From: Marinicella meishanensis
Lineage (GTDB): Bacteria > Pseudomonadota > Gammaproteobacteria > Xanthomonadales > Marinicellaceae
DNA length: 64,000 nucleotides
Reading direction: 5' to 3'
NCBI RefSeq assembly: GCF_019931145.1
Contig: NZ_JAIOUV010000010.1
Coordinates: 1-64,000 of the forward strand
Shown: positions 1-7,707 of the stretch, one piece after another
Layout of the letters: every line of letters starts with the position of its first letter
How positions within the stretch are numbered: position 1 is the first letter of the stretch
Notes under the pieces: model-generated
The model's input: the letters and a program-made list of their open reading frames with translations, nothing else
Databases searched by the model: none
Told to the model about the DNA's origin: nothing
Translations under genes and position numbers: made by a program

Positions 1-221
1 AAAAGAAATGATGTATTATGCATCAACTGGTGAGTCTGCCAATGCGGCATGACTCAAGTAAAAAACTCTCCGGTAAACCCGGGGCGATTCATGCCATGGC
101 AACCAGATTTACCTTTGATTGAATGTGCAGGTAGATATTAAACAGATGACAAAGCACTGGCGGCGGTCGCAGGTCAATCACTCATTGATTTGCGCCGTCG
201 CTTCAAAAACAGGAGCCCACC
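1..221. other. left edge, no confident gene
   Basis: Several short overlapping frames are open here, including the tail of a possible upstream gene ending near 52 and a 30-codon frame from 49 to 141. None has a recognisable motif. An AGGAG ribosome binding site at the right end belongs to the terminase-like gene that follows. The stretch is probably the end of a phage-derived module cut by the window. Confidence 0.3.
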
Positions 222-578
222 ATGCGACCCACAAAGTACAATGATGATGTTTTGAAACAAGCCAAAGACTATTTGCAAAATTATGAAAAACACGGCCACC
301 CGTTCCCCTCAATTGTCGGGCTGTCTATAGTGCTAGGACTGGCAAAAAGTACCGTTTCAGCCTGGAAAAATGACGATGACAAGCCGGAGTTTTCGGACAC
401 GTTAGAGAAAATCAAAGACCAACAGCACGTCACCCTTCTTAACAAAGGTTTGACAGGTGAGTTCAACGCATCAATCACCAAGCTGATGCTGCATAATTTT
501 GGATATTCAGAAAGAAGAAGTTCATCATTAATTGAAAAAGAACCTATAAAGGTAATTCTAAATACAAAATTTGATTAA
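222..578 (+). CDS. phage terminase small subunit-like (gp3 family)
   Basis: The 118-residue product resembles the DNA-packaging gp3-type small terminase family. It starts with a short basic segment and a 'KYNDDVL' helix, continues through a helix-turn-helix-like segment 'LGLAKSTVSAWKND' at about residues 38-51, and ends with the 'LMLHNFGYSE' segment usual near the end of this family. In phages these proteins recognise the packaging site and present DNA to the large terminase, but no large-subunit gene follows, so this is likely a remnant of a prophage or satellite lying to the left. The start has a good AGGAG site seven bases upstream. The gene is A/T-richer than the core genome. Family assignment is by pattern recognition and is fairly secure; a functional packaging role is doubtful. 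Confidence 0.75.
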   Translation: MRPTKYNDDVLKQAKDYLQNYEKHGHPFPSIVGLSIVLGLAKSTVSAWKNDDDKPEFSDTLEKIKDQQHVTLLNKGLTGEFNASITKLMLHNFGYSERRSSSLIEKEPIKVILNTKFD

Positions 579-685
579 AAGATTTATTTTGTAGCAAATA
601 ACTATATAGATATCAAATTGACAATGTATATTTTTTTTCCAGCACATTATGTACAATTAATCATTAGCAGTCTTGAGTGAAACTT

Positions 686-1255
686 ATGTCAATTAATACC
701 GACTTAAAGAATATTGAAAATTTACCCTTGGATAAATTCAATTCCATAATGGAATTATTCATAAAAAAGGATAAGGATAAAATTTTTCACTTGAAAGAAT
801 TTTCAGAAGACAACAATGTACAATCTCTGATACGCATGATTGAATTTGCTTCAGTTAATTTTATCGAAAGTGATAATTTTGATAGAGAAGTTAAAAACAT
901 GGATGAATTTATTCAGTACGTAACTGGCAAAGAATTAAGTGAAAACAAAGGCTGGTCCTTACTTAGAAACAAATTTAAAAAACTAGTACCATTCATACTG
1001 GATGAAAAAGTAACCAAGTTACAAGAGAAGTTAGTTACTTATGAGAGTATAGAAGTTATTACAAATATTAGACCAGTGTTTGATATCAACAAAGAATCTG
1101 TGAATACTTTAATTTTTCCAAGCTCTGTATTAATTAAAACAAATGAAGGTACAAGCATTTCATTTGAAATTTATGAAAATCAAATCAAAGAAGTGATTGA
1201 CAAACTTAACACTTCTTTGAGGAAGATCAAGACTTTGAGAGAAAGCTATGAGTAA
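686..1255 (+). CDS. unknown soluble protein, first gene of a three-gene accessory operon
   Basis: I do not recognise this 189-residue protein. It is acidic, rich in Lys, Glu, Asn and Ile, and shows no signal peptide or membrane segment. The N-terminal half looks helical; residues about 115-165 ('VTNIRPVFDINKES' and a Val/Leu-rich stretch) look like beta strands, and the end is a helix. I chose ATG at 686 because a GAG motif lies eight bases upstream; a GTG at 677 in the same frame is the alternative. Its stop overlaps the start of the next gene by eight bases, so the pair is translationally coupled. Base composition is strongly A/T-rich, which suggests acquired DNA. Position beside phage-like genes makes an accessory role such as defence plausible, but this is inference only. 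Confidence 0.75.
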   Translation: MSINTDLKNIENLPLDKFNSIMELFIKKDKDKIFHLKEFSEDNNVQSLIRMIEFASVNFIESDNFDREVKNMDEFIQYVTGKELSENKGWSLLRNKFKKLVPFILDEKVTKLQEKLVTYESIEVITNIRPVFDINKESVNTLIFPSSVLIKTNEGTSISFEIYENQIKEVIDKLNTSLRKIKTLRESYE

Positions 1256-1541
1256 CGCTGCATCAGCTATAACAGAAGTCGATCAAATTACAAAGTTATT
1301 CGAACTTTTGAATAACAATCCACTCTTATTACTATTTGCATATGCTGCTTTAATGTATTTATTCGTAAATTTATTACGGGTTATAATAAAAGATGTATTC
1401 GAATTTGCTAAAGGAAATAATACTGAAGAACTAATTACACAGTGCAATAGAACCCTCGGTGGGTGCCAAGAAGTTATGAAAATAGTATTAGATAAATTTG
1501 AAAATAACACAAGTAAGAAAAAGAAAAAGAAAAAGAAATGA
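1248..1541 (+). CDS. unknown small membrane protein with lysine tail
   Basis: This 97-residue protein has one hydrophobic segment at about residues 24-47 ('PLLLLFAYAALMYLFVNLL') followed by an amphipathic cytoplasmic-looking region with two Cys (residues about 66 and 73). It ends in eight consecutive lysines encoded by a tandem (AAGAAA) run. The start ATG overlaps the preceding gene and the stop overlaps the next start as ATGA, so the three genes form one tightly coupled operon. The purine-rich run that encodes the lysine tail also sits where the ribosome binding site of the next gene should be. No family recognised. Confidence 0.7.
   Translation: MSNAASAITEVDQITKLFELLNNNPLLLLFAYAALMYLFVNLLRVIIKDVFEFAKGNNTEELITQCNRTLGGCQEVMKIVLDKFENNTSKKKKKKKK
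1514..1538 (+). repeat. (AAGAAA)n tandem hexamer run
   Basis: About four tandem AAGAAA hexamers encode the C-terminal lysine tail of the gene ending at 1541. Gain or loss of a unit would keep the frame and would move the purine-rich ribosome binding region of the next gene relative to its ATG at 1538. Confidence 0.7.
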
Positions 1542-2056
1542 TTTTAGAATTAAAAATTTTGACTGTTGTGATTTTAATTCTCTTTGCTTTCCTATTCGTT
1601 TTTAAGGAATTAGCTGAGAGAAAAAAAATTGATACTATTAAGAAAAGTATCGATGATCTTGAGTCATCCATTAATAATTATTTAAATAATTCTGAAAGCA
1701 GTAATTCTTTAGATGAATCCAAATATTACGACGATTCTTTGGAAACTCTTGTTGAGCAATTAAGCAGTCAAAACAAATTTAGCGAAGAACTACGACAATA
1801 CTTAAATTGCGTTGATAGCTTAATTGCAGAAAGTCAGTATAAAAATTTACTTGACGAGTATTATTCTTCAGTAAATTACTTTAGCAGCATAGTAATGTCT
1901 TTTAGTGATAGTGAATTAGACGAAAAATACTTAAAGTATCTGCATATTATTAGTGGAAAACCCGAAGGCCAAAAAACACAAAAGAGGCTAAAGCAAAAAC
2001 CATCCTCACCAAGTTTGTCTTCATTTCAAAAATTCAACAAATTGAAAGTAGCATAG
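1538..2056 (+). CDS. unknown membrane-anchored coiled-coil protein, third gene of operon
   Basis: The 172-residue product has an N-terminal membrane anchor at about residues 4-24 ('ILTVVILILFAFLFVFKEL'), then a Lys/Ile/Asp-rich helix that looks coiled-coil ('KKIDTIKKSIDDLESSINNY'), a Ser/Asn-rich helical middle, and a basic Ser/Pro-rich end. It overlaps the upstream gene by four bases. The order soluble protein, small membrane protein with basic tail, membrane-anchored coiled-coil protein is unusual and I cannot match it to a known system. It lies just inside the putative attachment site at 2139-2155, where prophage cargo genes usually sit. A role in anti-phage defence or envelope modification is speculation. 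Confidence 0.7.
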   Translation: MILELKILTVVILILFAFLFVFKELAERKKIDTIKKSIDDLESSINNYLNNSESSNSLDESKYYDDSLETLVEQLSSQNKFSEELRQYLNCVDSLIAESQYKNLLDEYYSSVNYFSSIVMSFSDSELDEKYLKYLHIISGKPEGQKTQKRLKQKPSSPSLSSFQKFNKLKVA

Positions 2057-2138
2057 AAAACTGATGGTACAATTGTTGGTATAAATTTACTAGAGTTCGT
2101 TTTAGTCATATTTTTCAATGCCTTACATTCTCGTTCCC

Positions 2139-2155
2139 GTCCGGCCCCGGCACCA
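2139..2155 (+). repeat. tRNA 3'-end-like sequence, possible old att site
   Basis: The 17 bases GTCCGGCCCCGGCACCA end in CCA and look like the 3' end of a class II tRNA such as tRNA-Leu (T-arm end, acceptor strand, CCA), but no tRNA body precedes it. Phage and island integrases commonly use tRNA 3' ends as att sites and leave such fragments at the far end of the element. A phage-like terminase gene and cargo lie on its left, which fits an element extending out of the window. The full tRNA and the integrase are not visible, so this is inference. Confidence 0.45.
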
Positions 2156-2231
2156 TCTTTACAAATTCCTCATAATTCAAACACCGCTTTTTTGGTGTTT
2201 AATACCAATATAGTTTAAGAGAATCACAGTT

Positions 2232-2528
2232 ATGGAAATTGGCAAGATATATTCAGACGTAATCATTGATGAATTACATGTAAAAAGAACCAATGACTCA
2301 TACAAGGTATTATTTTCCTTTATTGATTCAGGTAAAAAAGTGACCACTACTTTAATTGGCGTAATCGAGACCTATAACCTGTGTGAAATTTTTGATGCAA
2401 ATAGAATCTGGATTGAAGGAAGTGATAATCTTCAAGCTGAATTTGGTAAATATAGGCTTGGCATTTCAAACGAATCATACTTTGAAATTGAATTTGATCA
2501 AATTAAAAATGAAAACAATAAACATTGA
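2232..2528 (+). CDS. unknown 98-aa protein upstream of barstar
   Basis: A short acidic protein with alternating hydrophobic residues that suggests an all-beta fold ('VIIDELHVKR', 'YKVLFSFIDSGKKV', 'FEIEFDQI'). There is no signal peptide or membrane segment. It overlaps the start of the barstar-family gene by 20 bases, so the two are probably co-translated. Small beta proteins in this position are often immunity proteins in polymorphic-toxin immunity clusters, but I cannot name a family. A/T-rich like its neighbours. Confidence 0.6.
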   Translation: MEIGKIYSDVIIDELHVKRTNDSYKVLFSFIDSGKKVTTTLIGVIETYNLCEIFDANRIWIEGSDNLQAEFGKYRLGISNESYFEIEFDQIKNENNKH

Positions 2529-2811
2529 TGGCAGCAAAATAACAAATTGGGAGTCATTTCATGACACGTTTTTTGAAAAATTGAATTTTCCTACTTACTA
2601 CGGGCGAAACATGGACGCCTGGATTGATTGTGTCACTGAAATTGTAGAAAACAATGAACTGCTTCTGTTTAACATCACAGGCATCAAAGGATTGAAACAA
2701 AACAACCCTGATATTTATGAAGCCATCAATGAATGCTCTGCTTTTGTGAACTACCGTTTGTTCAAAAATGGTGATCAAACAGCTTTGGCCCTTTCCTACA
2801 ATGAAATATAA
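2509..2811 (+). CDS. barstar-family ribonuclease inhibitor
   Basis: The 100-residue product carries the barstar signature: an N-terminal beta strand with a Lys/Asp start ('MKTINIDGSKI'), then 'SFHDTFFEKLNFPTYYGRN' leading into 'MDAWIDCVTE', and a C-terminal strand. Barstar proteins bind and block barnase-type RNases, with the YYG-N-DAW helix facing the active site. I chose ATG at 2509 over longer in-frame starts because the barstar fold begins there. No barnase-like gene is in view, so it is an orphan immunity gene, as often found in immunity arrays. Its stop overlaps the next start by 11 bases. Confidence 0.85.
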   Translation: MKTINIDGSKITNWESFHDTFFEKLNFPTYYGRNMDAWIDCVTEIVENNELLLFNITGIKGLKQNNPDIYEAINECSAFVNYRLFKNGDQTALALSYNEI

Positions 2812-3163
2812 AAACATCTATTCTGCCATTCACAACTTTGGTCAAAGCTTCACCAGCTTGATGAATTATTTTGATGATGATTATGTGATTGATGAATTAA
2901 GAAACATCAATCGAAAAGGTTATGACATTGAGATCGATTGGAAGTCTGGAACCTTTAATCCTGAACAAATGCTCACAGAAAGAATTCAAAACTCAATCAC
3001 ATGCTACAAAACACATCTCGAAAAACAATTGTTATCACAGAACATTGATATGAACAGAATTGATTCACTTTTCTTCTACTGGCCTAACAAGAAAAGAAAA
3101 CACATGATTGCCATTGATGACCGAGGCAAAGAATACAAAACCTTTGTGAATGAAGTAAAGTAA
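2801..3163 (+). CDS. unknown protein, third gene of barstar cluster
   Basis: A 120-residue soluble protein with no family I recognise. It has a helical N-terminus ('MKYKNIYSAIHNFGQSF'), an Asp/Glu-rich middle and a basic end ('FYWPNKKRKHM'). The start ATG overlaps the stop of the barstar gene by 11 bases. It may be another immunity protein or an unrelated passenger in the cluster. A/T-rich. Confidence 0.6.
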   Translation: MKYKNIYSAIHNFGQSFTSLMNYFDDDYVIDELRNINRKGYDIEIDWKSGTFNPEQMLTERIQNSITCYKTHLEKQLLSQNIDMNRIDSLFFYWPNKKRKHMIAIDDRGKEYKTFVNEVK

Positions 3164-3181
3164 ACACGAAAAATCAATGGC

Positions 3182-3256
3182 GTCAGAGTCACTGATTTTC
3201 AATTAAACTGGGTCAGAGCAACAGATTCCCAGCCAGCTCAAAACAGCTGATTCCAA
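3182..3256 (+). repeat. imperfect direct repeats, ~30-bp spacing
   Basis: The motif GTCAGAGNNACNGATTNNCA occurs at 3182 and again at 3212, and a weaker echo (ACAGCTGATTCCA) follows near 3243. Short repeats of this kind with GTCAGAG cores are often seen near REP-type elements and remnants of IS200-like transposons, but no transposase is present. The remainder of the gap up to 3439 shows nothing else I can support. Confidence 0.45.
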
Positions 3257-3439
3257 CCCCACAAACTCCAAAAAATCCACTTAACACCCCAATCCAATTT
3301 CTCACAAATCAAGTGCGCATGTATCGCATGCATGAGACAATCATTGTGGGGCCGTTTTTCGTGAAAAATTAAATGGCTTGGATGCACAGCTTTTTCACTG
3401 GAATGGCCAAGTAATGGTCAAAAATTCCGGAGCGTTATC

Positions 3440-4267
3440 ATGAAAAAATACAAACACCACCTGACTGGCTTGTTGTTGGTCATGGCAGGTTGCCAGTTGG
3501 CCCATGCCCAAGCAGAGCGAGAGGTGATGGTGCCGCTGCCATCGATCTTTGATTTCACCGACGGTGATGGCTGGGGCTTCGGCTTGGGTCTGGGCGTTGA
3601 ATATGAGTCGGCCTATGAAGGCTCAGATGAGTTTGAGGTTGAACCTGATCTGGCTGGCGGCATTCAGTACCGCACCGGCAACAACATGTTCTTTTTTGCC
3701 GGTGAAGCCATTGGCTGGCGCGGTTTGAGGAATGACACCTGGTTGTTGCAAGCCACCTTGGCCTTCGAAGAAGGTCGCGAAGAGAATGACTCAGATGACG
3801 GTCGTTTGGACGGCTTGGGCGACACCGATGAAAGCACCGAATTGGTGTTTGAAGTGCGCAAAGCACTGGATGCCGATTGGCGTTATTGGTTCGATGGCCG
3901 CTTGTTGGCTGGCGATGAAGGCAATTTCTTGCTGCTGGGCGGCGGTTGGCGATTCGGCAGTCAAAACGACGGCAGCGGGTCTGAACTGGGCGTGGGCATC
4001 ACCTTTCATGATGAAGACTATGCCAACCGCGAATTTGGCATCACGGCCGCACAAGCGGTGGCTTCTGGTTTGGCCGCCACCGAACTGGATGGTGGTTTTC
4101 GCTCCATCGGCATCAACTACAACCACCGCCACTACTTGAGTGACAACTGGCAAATCTTCGCCGAAGCCGTGTATGAACATTATGGCAGCAGCGAGATCAA
4201 AGACAGCCCCATCACGCGCAATGATTACGAAGCCGAGGTCGGCATCGGCTTTATTTATGTGTTTTAA
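3440..4267 (+). CDS. MipA/OmpV family outer-membrane protein
   Basis: A 275-residue protein with a signal peptide (about residues 1-23, 'LLLVMAGCQLAHAQA') and a beta-barrel pattern ending in Val-Phe, the usual C-terminal outer-membrane assembly signal. The 'GWGFGLGLGVEYESAYEGSD' opening is characteristic of the MipA/OmpV family, which includes scaffold proteins for murein enzymes and osmotic porins. Length matches the family. A good GC content and codon use mark the return to core genome. A clear terminator follows at 4297. A Cys at residue 18 falls in MAGC, so a lipoprotein signal is a weaker alternative. Confidence 0.85.
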   Translation: MKKYKHHLTGLLLVMAGCQLAHAQAEREVMVPLPSIFDFTDGDGWGFGLGLGVEYESAYEGSDEFEVEPDLAGGIQYRTGNNMFFFAGEAIGWRGLRNDTWLLQATLAFEEGREENDSDDGRLDGLGDTDESTELVFEVRKALDADWRYWFDGRLLAGDEGNFLLLGGGWRFGSQNDGSGSELGVGITFHDEDYANREFGITAAQAVASGLAATELDGGFRSIGINYNHRHYLSDNWQIFAEAVYEHYGSSEIKDSPITRNDYEAEVGIGFIYVF

Positions 4268-4296
4268 CTCAGCTCACTGAGACTGAATCTTTAATA

Positions 4297-4326
4297 GGCC
4301 CTGACATGATTTTCTGGGCCTTTTTT
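4297..4326 (+). terminator. rho-independent terminator after MipA/OmpV gene
   Basis: GGCCC at 4297-4301 pairs with GGGCC at 4316-4320 and is followed by six T. It lies about 30 bases after the MipA/OmpV stop codon. Confidence 0.8.
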
Positions 4327-4456
4327 CATTGAGCGACTAACCCCCCGGTGAAATGAAGCCTGCCTGGCCGTCAGCTCACCAACAATGACTTCCCTCACTT
4401 CAAAACAATGTCCCCATTTGCTATTTTGGTGTTAATGGATTTTCAGGAGTGAGACC

Positions 4457-4765
4457 ATGACATACAAGGAAAAATGGCAACAAGAAATCAAGGACAACAA
4501 GCGGATCAGCATCATTGTGTGGCTCGTTGCTGCGGTGATCATGGTGTTTGAAATCAAAGCCCTGTTCATTTTGATGTACCTTTGTGTGTTGGTGTTTATG
4601 GGCATGGCTTTTCAACCATTGAGCATCGCCTGTCCGCAATGTCGAATGACATTGGTCTTTGCCAACATGAAACACGCCCCATTTTCCAGCCACAACATAC
4701 CCGTTCAATGCCTGGAATGTGGTTTTGATTTTTTGCAGAAAGCACCCGATGATGTGGTAAAGTAA
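4457..4765 (+). CDS. small membrane protein with two CxxC pairs
   Basis: This 102-residue protein has two adjacent membrane segments at about residues 17-50 and then a soluble tail with 'CPQC' and 'CLEC', an arrangement expected for a small zinc ribbon on the cytoplasmic face. A clear AGGAG site precedes the ATG. It is the first of three closely spaced small genes (next start 24 bases on). Function unknown. Confidence 0.75.
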   Translation: MTYKEKWQQEIKDNKRISIIVWLVAAVIMVFEIKALFILMYLCVLVFMGMAFQPLSIACPQCRMTLVFANMKHAPFSSHNIPVQCLECGFDFLQKAPDDVVK

Positions 4766-4789
4766 CAACAACACCTAAGGAGCTTGACT

Positions 4790-5056
4790 ATGGAAGATCG
4801 CAACAACCGCAAAACCTACGGCACCGGCATCTGCGTGCTCTGCGCCCTGTTGGGCATGGGTGGGCTGTTTGCTTTGATTTATGGCATCATGGCTTACCTT
4901 CAAAGTGACCCGGTGATGCATTGGATGCAGCTGTTGTTAATCGGCTATTTTTCAATCATCATGATGATCGTTGCTTACACCGGCAAAGCCCCCAAATGGG
5001 CTGGTGATCAAGCGGTGTTTGGCAGTCGCAAGTCAGAAGATGATGAAGCACTATGA
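4790..5056 (+). CDS. small two-TM membrane protein
   Basis: An 88-residue protein with two hydrophobic helices (about residues 12-35 and 44-62) and an acidic C-terminal tail. I placed the start at ATG 4790 because AAGGAG lies seven bases upstream; an in-frame TTG at 4784 is too close to that site. The stop overlaps the next start by four bases. No family recognised. Confidence 0.7.
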   Translation: MEDRNNRKTYGTGICVLCALLGMGGLFALIYGIMAYLQSDPVMHWMQLLLIGYFSIIMMIVAYTGKAPKWAGDQAVFGSRKSEDDEAL

Positions 5057-5532
5057 AGTCCTTATCACTCAAACATACAAAAAGAAATTGGGTATATTTC
5101 ATTCCTGTGTTGTTTTTTCATGGACACGTTTTGGCTTGTGGTGAAAAAATCCAACCAGAGATCAGCATTGAAGTAGAAAGCGCCTGGACTAAAGATTCAA
5201 AACATTGTGTTTTTTATCAAATCACTGTACCAGAAACTTATCAGGATGAAGTCTTTCAAAACGCGGTTTTGAAACATGGAGAGGGCGCTAACACCATCGA
5301 GTTTGCAGACAGCGGCTATCCTTTGTTCAGTGAGACTGACAGTGGCGAATCAATCAAAAGTGGCATGATGGGGGTTCACTTTTGTGCCAATCCAGAATGG
5401 CTGAAAGACGTTGAGTTGACTCTGATGTACCGAATACCACCAACAGGTGGCTGGTCCACATTGTGTGGTTCATCCTTCAAGTATGAAAATTTAAACCAAT
5501 TCGTCAAGGTCAAAGCTTCCAATTCACCTTGA
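5053..5532 (+). CDS. secreted protein of unknown function
   Basis: The 159-residue product has a basic N-terminus and a hydrophobic stretch ending in 'GHVLACGEKI', so it is exported, perhaps as a lipoprotein with Cys at about residue 29. The mature part has three further Cys ('KHCVFYQ', 'VHFCANP', 'STLCGSS') and looks all-beta. It overlaps the upstream membrane gene by four bases, so the genes from 4457 on are probably one transcript. Confidence 0.65.
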   Translation: MKSLSLKHTKRNWVYFIPVLFFHGHVLACGEKIQPEISIEVESAWTKDSKHCVFYQITVPETYQDEVFQNAVLKHGEGANTIEFADSGYPLFSETDSGESIKSGMMGVHFCANPEWLKDVELTLMYRIPPTGGWSTLCGSSFKYENLNQFVKVKASNSP

Positions 5533-5562
5533 ATCCTGAACAAGCACACCCAGATCAGTACC

Positions 5563-5853
5563 ATGAAAACCCTCTTCTGCTTACTCTGTTTTTTGTGGTC
5601 CAGCTGTTGTTTGTCGATTGAACAAGCGCAGGTCAAGGCCTATGGCCACTGGCCCATTGGCTTTCCCATCAGCCATGTGGCGGTGCTGCCGAAGCTCAAC
5701 AAAAACCTGGAATCACTGGATTATCCAGAGGCCAATGGTGATCATCCAGACGGGTCTGACGGGTTCAGTCCAGCGTGGGAATTGGGACTGACTGTGGGAA
5801 CCGGCCTGACGGCCCTGGCTCCTGCCCTGGTGGGCCTGAATTTTTGGTGGTGA
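5563..5853 (+). CDS. small secreted protein of unknown function
   Basis: A 96-residue protein with a clear signal peptide ('MKTLFCLLCFLWSSCCLSIE'), a Pro/Asp/Gly-rich middle and a hydrophobic Gly/Leu/Ala-rich C-terminus. No family recognised. It follows the secreted protein ending at 5532 after 30 bases and may belong to the same operon. Confidence 0.55.
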   Translation: MKTLFCLLCFLWSSCCLSIEQAQVKAYGHWPIGFPISHVAVLPKLNKNLESLDYPEANGDHPDGSDGFSPAWELGLTVGTGLTALAPALVGLNFWW

Positions 5854-5961
5854 ATGTACTCGATGGCGTCTCTGGGCTCCCCGCTTACCGGCTTGAAGCC
5901 GCATTGTTATAAACCACATCTCAATCCCAACCTTTGATTGACAACCCGATAACCATTACTT

Positions 5962-5999
5962 TTGACTCATGCCATAGTACTAATATATTCGTACTATGG
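5962..5999 (+). promoter_or_regulatory. promoter with perfect palindromic operator before halogenase gene
   Basis: A -35 box TTGACT (5962-5967) and a -10 box TATATT (5984-5989) are separated by 16 bases. A perfect inverted repeat, CCATAGTAC at 5972-5980 and GTACTATGG at 5991-5999 with a 10-base A/T-rich spacer, brackets the -10 box. A dimeric repressor bound here would block the polymerase. The right arm contains the ATG at 5996, which supports the later start at 6026 for the gene. Confidence 0.7.
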
Positions 6000-6025
6000 T
6001 TAACATAATTCAATTCGGTGGCCAC

Positions 6026-7543
6026 ATGAACACAAATGGAATCAATCACATCTTGATCGTTGGTGGTGGCACGGCCGGTTGGATGACCGCCAGCTTGCTC
6101 AATCACCATTGGCGGAAATGGGGCATCCAGGTCAGCTTGGTGGAATCTGCTGAAATTGGCATCATTGGTGTGGGTGAAGGGTCGACACCTAAAATGAAGG
6201 ACTTGTTTGACACCTTGGAGATTGACGAAGCGGAGTGGATGCCTGCCTGCAATGGCACCTACAAAAATGGCATCACCTTCAAAGACTGGTCCACCATTCC
6301 CGGCCACACTGAATACTTTCACCCTTTTGGCTGCACCATTGATTCCATGACCTATCAGTTTTTCCGCGAGCACACCGTGCTCCGGCGCCAAGGCCATGAT
6401 GTGGATGTGACGCCTGAACGTTACTTTTTGATGTCCCAATTGGCGGCCCATGACATGGCACCCAAAGCGGCGCAAAATTTCCCGTTTCAGTTTGACTATG
6501 CCTATCATTTTGATTCTATGTTGGTCGGTCGTTTTCTGCGGGACAAGGCGGTTGAACGCGGGGTGCGGCACATGACCGGCACCGTTGAGCATGTCAGGCG
6601 CCATGAAAACGGCGATCTGGCCGCCATTGAATTGGCTGATGGCACTTGTTTGGATGCTGACTTTTTCATTGACTGCACCGGCTTCGCTTCCATCTTGCTG
6701 CAAAAAACCCTGCAAGTTCCGTTCGTCAGTTTTGCTGACAACCTGTTCAATGACCGGGCCATTGCCATGCCCTCTGAGATATCTGGACCCATTCCATCGG
6801 CCACGGTTTCAACCGCCATGAAACATGGCTGGGCGTGGAAAATCCCCCTGACCAATCGCTATGGCAATGGTTATGTCTACAGTTCTGATTATTGCAGCGA
6901 AGATGAAGCCGAGACCGAATTGAGGTCCCATTTGGGCTTGTTGGATGACGACACCGAAGCCAGGCACCTGAATATGCGGGTTGGCTGCACCGAACGAAGC
7001 TGGGTGCGCAACTGTTTGGGCATCGGTTTGTCTCAAGGCTTCATCGAACCGTTGGAAGCCACCGCCATCCAATTCATCCAAACCTCGGTTGAAATGTTCA
7101 TCCAGGCCTTTCAAAACGGTGAGTTCAGCAACTACCACCAACAAAAATACAATGACAAGGTCAACCAGAACTACGCCGGCATCCGGGATTACATTGTGTT
7201 GCATTACCAAACCAACAGCCGCACCGACACCGACTATTGGATCAACAACCGCGAGAACCCCAACATATCCGACCAGTTGCGGGACATCATGGACTGCTGG
7301 CATCGCGGCGGATATTTAGAAGATGAGCTGCAGCGACTGGGCGTCACCCAATATTATTCCCCCATTTCATGGAATTGCATGTTGGCCGGAACCGGCCAAT
7401 TTCCACCAGTGTCATCGCGCAACAAGCAGCACCCAGGTCAGGTGAACCAAGACTATTTACAACAGTTTTTTGCCGACTGTTTGCTGAATTTCAAACCGCA
7501 CCGTGAGCAGCTGAAGTTGGGCCCATTCCCCAAATGTGCATGA
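6026..7543 (+). CDS. flavin-dependent tryptophan halogenase family protein
   Basis: The 505-residue protein (from ATG 6026) has the FAD-binding 'VGGGTAGW' at residues about 11-18, the family lysine in 'CNGTYKNGITFKDW', and the halogenase signature 'WAWKIPL' near residue 270, followed by 'GFIEPLEATAIQ'. Members use FADH2, oxygen and halide to halogenate tryptophan or related substrates; many in marine Gammaproteobacteria and Caulobacterales act on unknown substrates. No flavin reductase gene is adjacent. A DUF6445 gene, a frequent companion of these halogenases, is found elsewhere in the window at 43358. The alternative ATG at 5996 lies inside the operator palindrome. Family call is secure, substrate unknown. 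Confidence 0.92.
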   Translation: MNTNGINHILIVGGGTAGWMTASLLNHHWRKWGIQVSLVESAEIGIIGVGEGSTPKMKDLFDTLEIDEAEWMPACNGTYKNGITFKDWSTIPGHTEYFHPFGCTIDSMTYQFFREHTVLRRQGHDVDVTPERYFLMSQLAAHDMAPKAAQNFPFQFDYAYHFDSMLVGRFLRDKAVERGVRHMTGTVEHVRRHENGDLAAIELADGTCLDADFFIDCTGFASILLQKTLQVPFVSFADNLFNDRAIAMPSEISGPIPSATVSTAMKHGWAWKIPLTNRYGNGYVYSSDYCSEDEAETELRSHLGLLDDDTEARHLNMRVGCTERSWVRNCLGIGLSQGFIEPLEATAIQFIQTSVEMFIQAFQNGEFSNYHQQKYNDKVNQNYAGIRDYIVLHYQTNSRTDTDYWINNRENPNISDQLRDIMDCWHRGGYLEDELQRLGVTQYYSPISWNCMLAGTGQFPPVSSRNKQHPGQVNQDYLQQFFADCLLNFKPHREQLKLGPFPKCA

Positions 7544-7707
7544 AACGATTCAAACTCTGGCCGTATTGAGCTTGCTGAACACCGAGGCCTTATTTTGGAA
7601 CTGCATTGACTGCATCGCTGATGGCTTGATATGCTTGTTAATGAGATGAGCAACCACCGACGGCTCAAGCGCATTCGTGTCATGGCTGCCGTGAATTAAC
7701 CAGACCC

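Noticed and set aside
3182..3256. Insertion sequence remnant
   Set aside because: No transposase or terminal inverted repeats; only short direct repeats can be supported.
7544..7707. Minus-strand frame reading WLIHGSHDTNALEPS, reminiscent of an alpha/beta hydrolase C-terminus
   Set aside because: Only about 52 codons, no start, no other motif, and the similarity is too short to support even a pseudogene.
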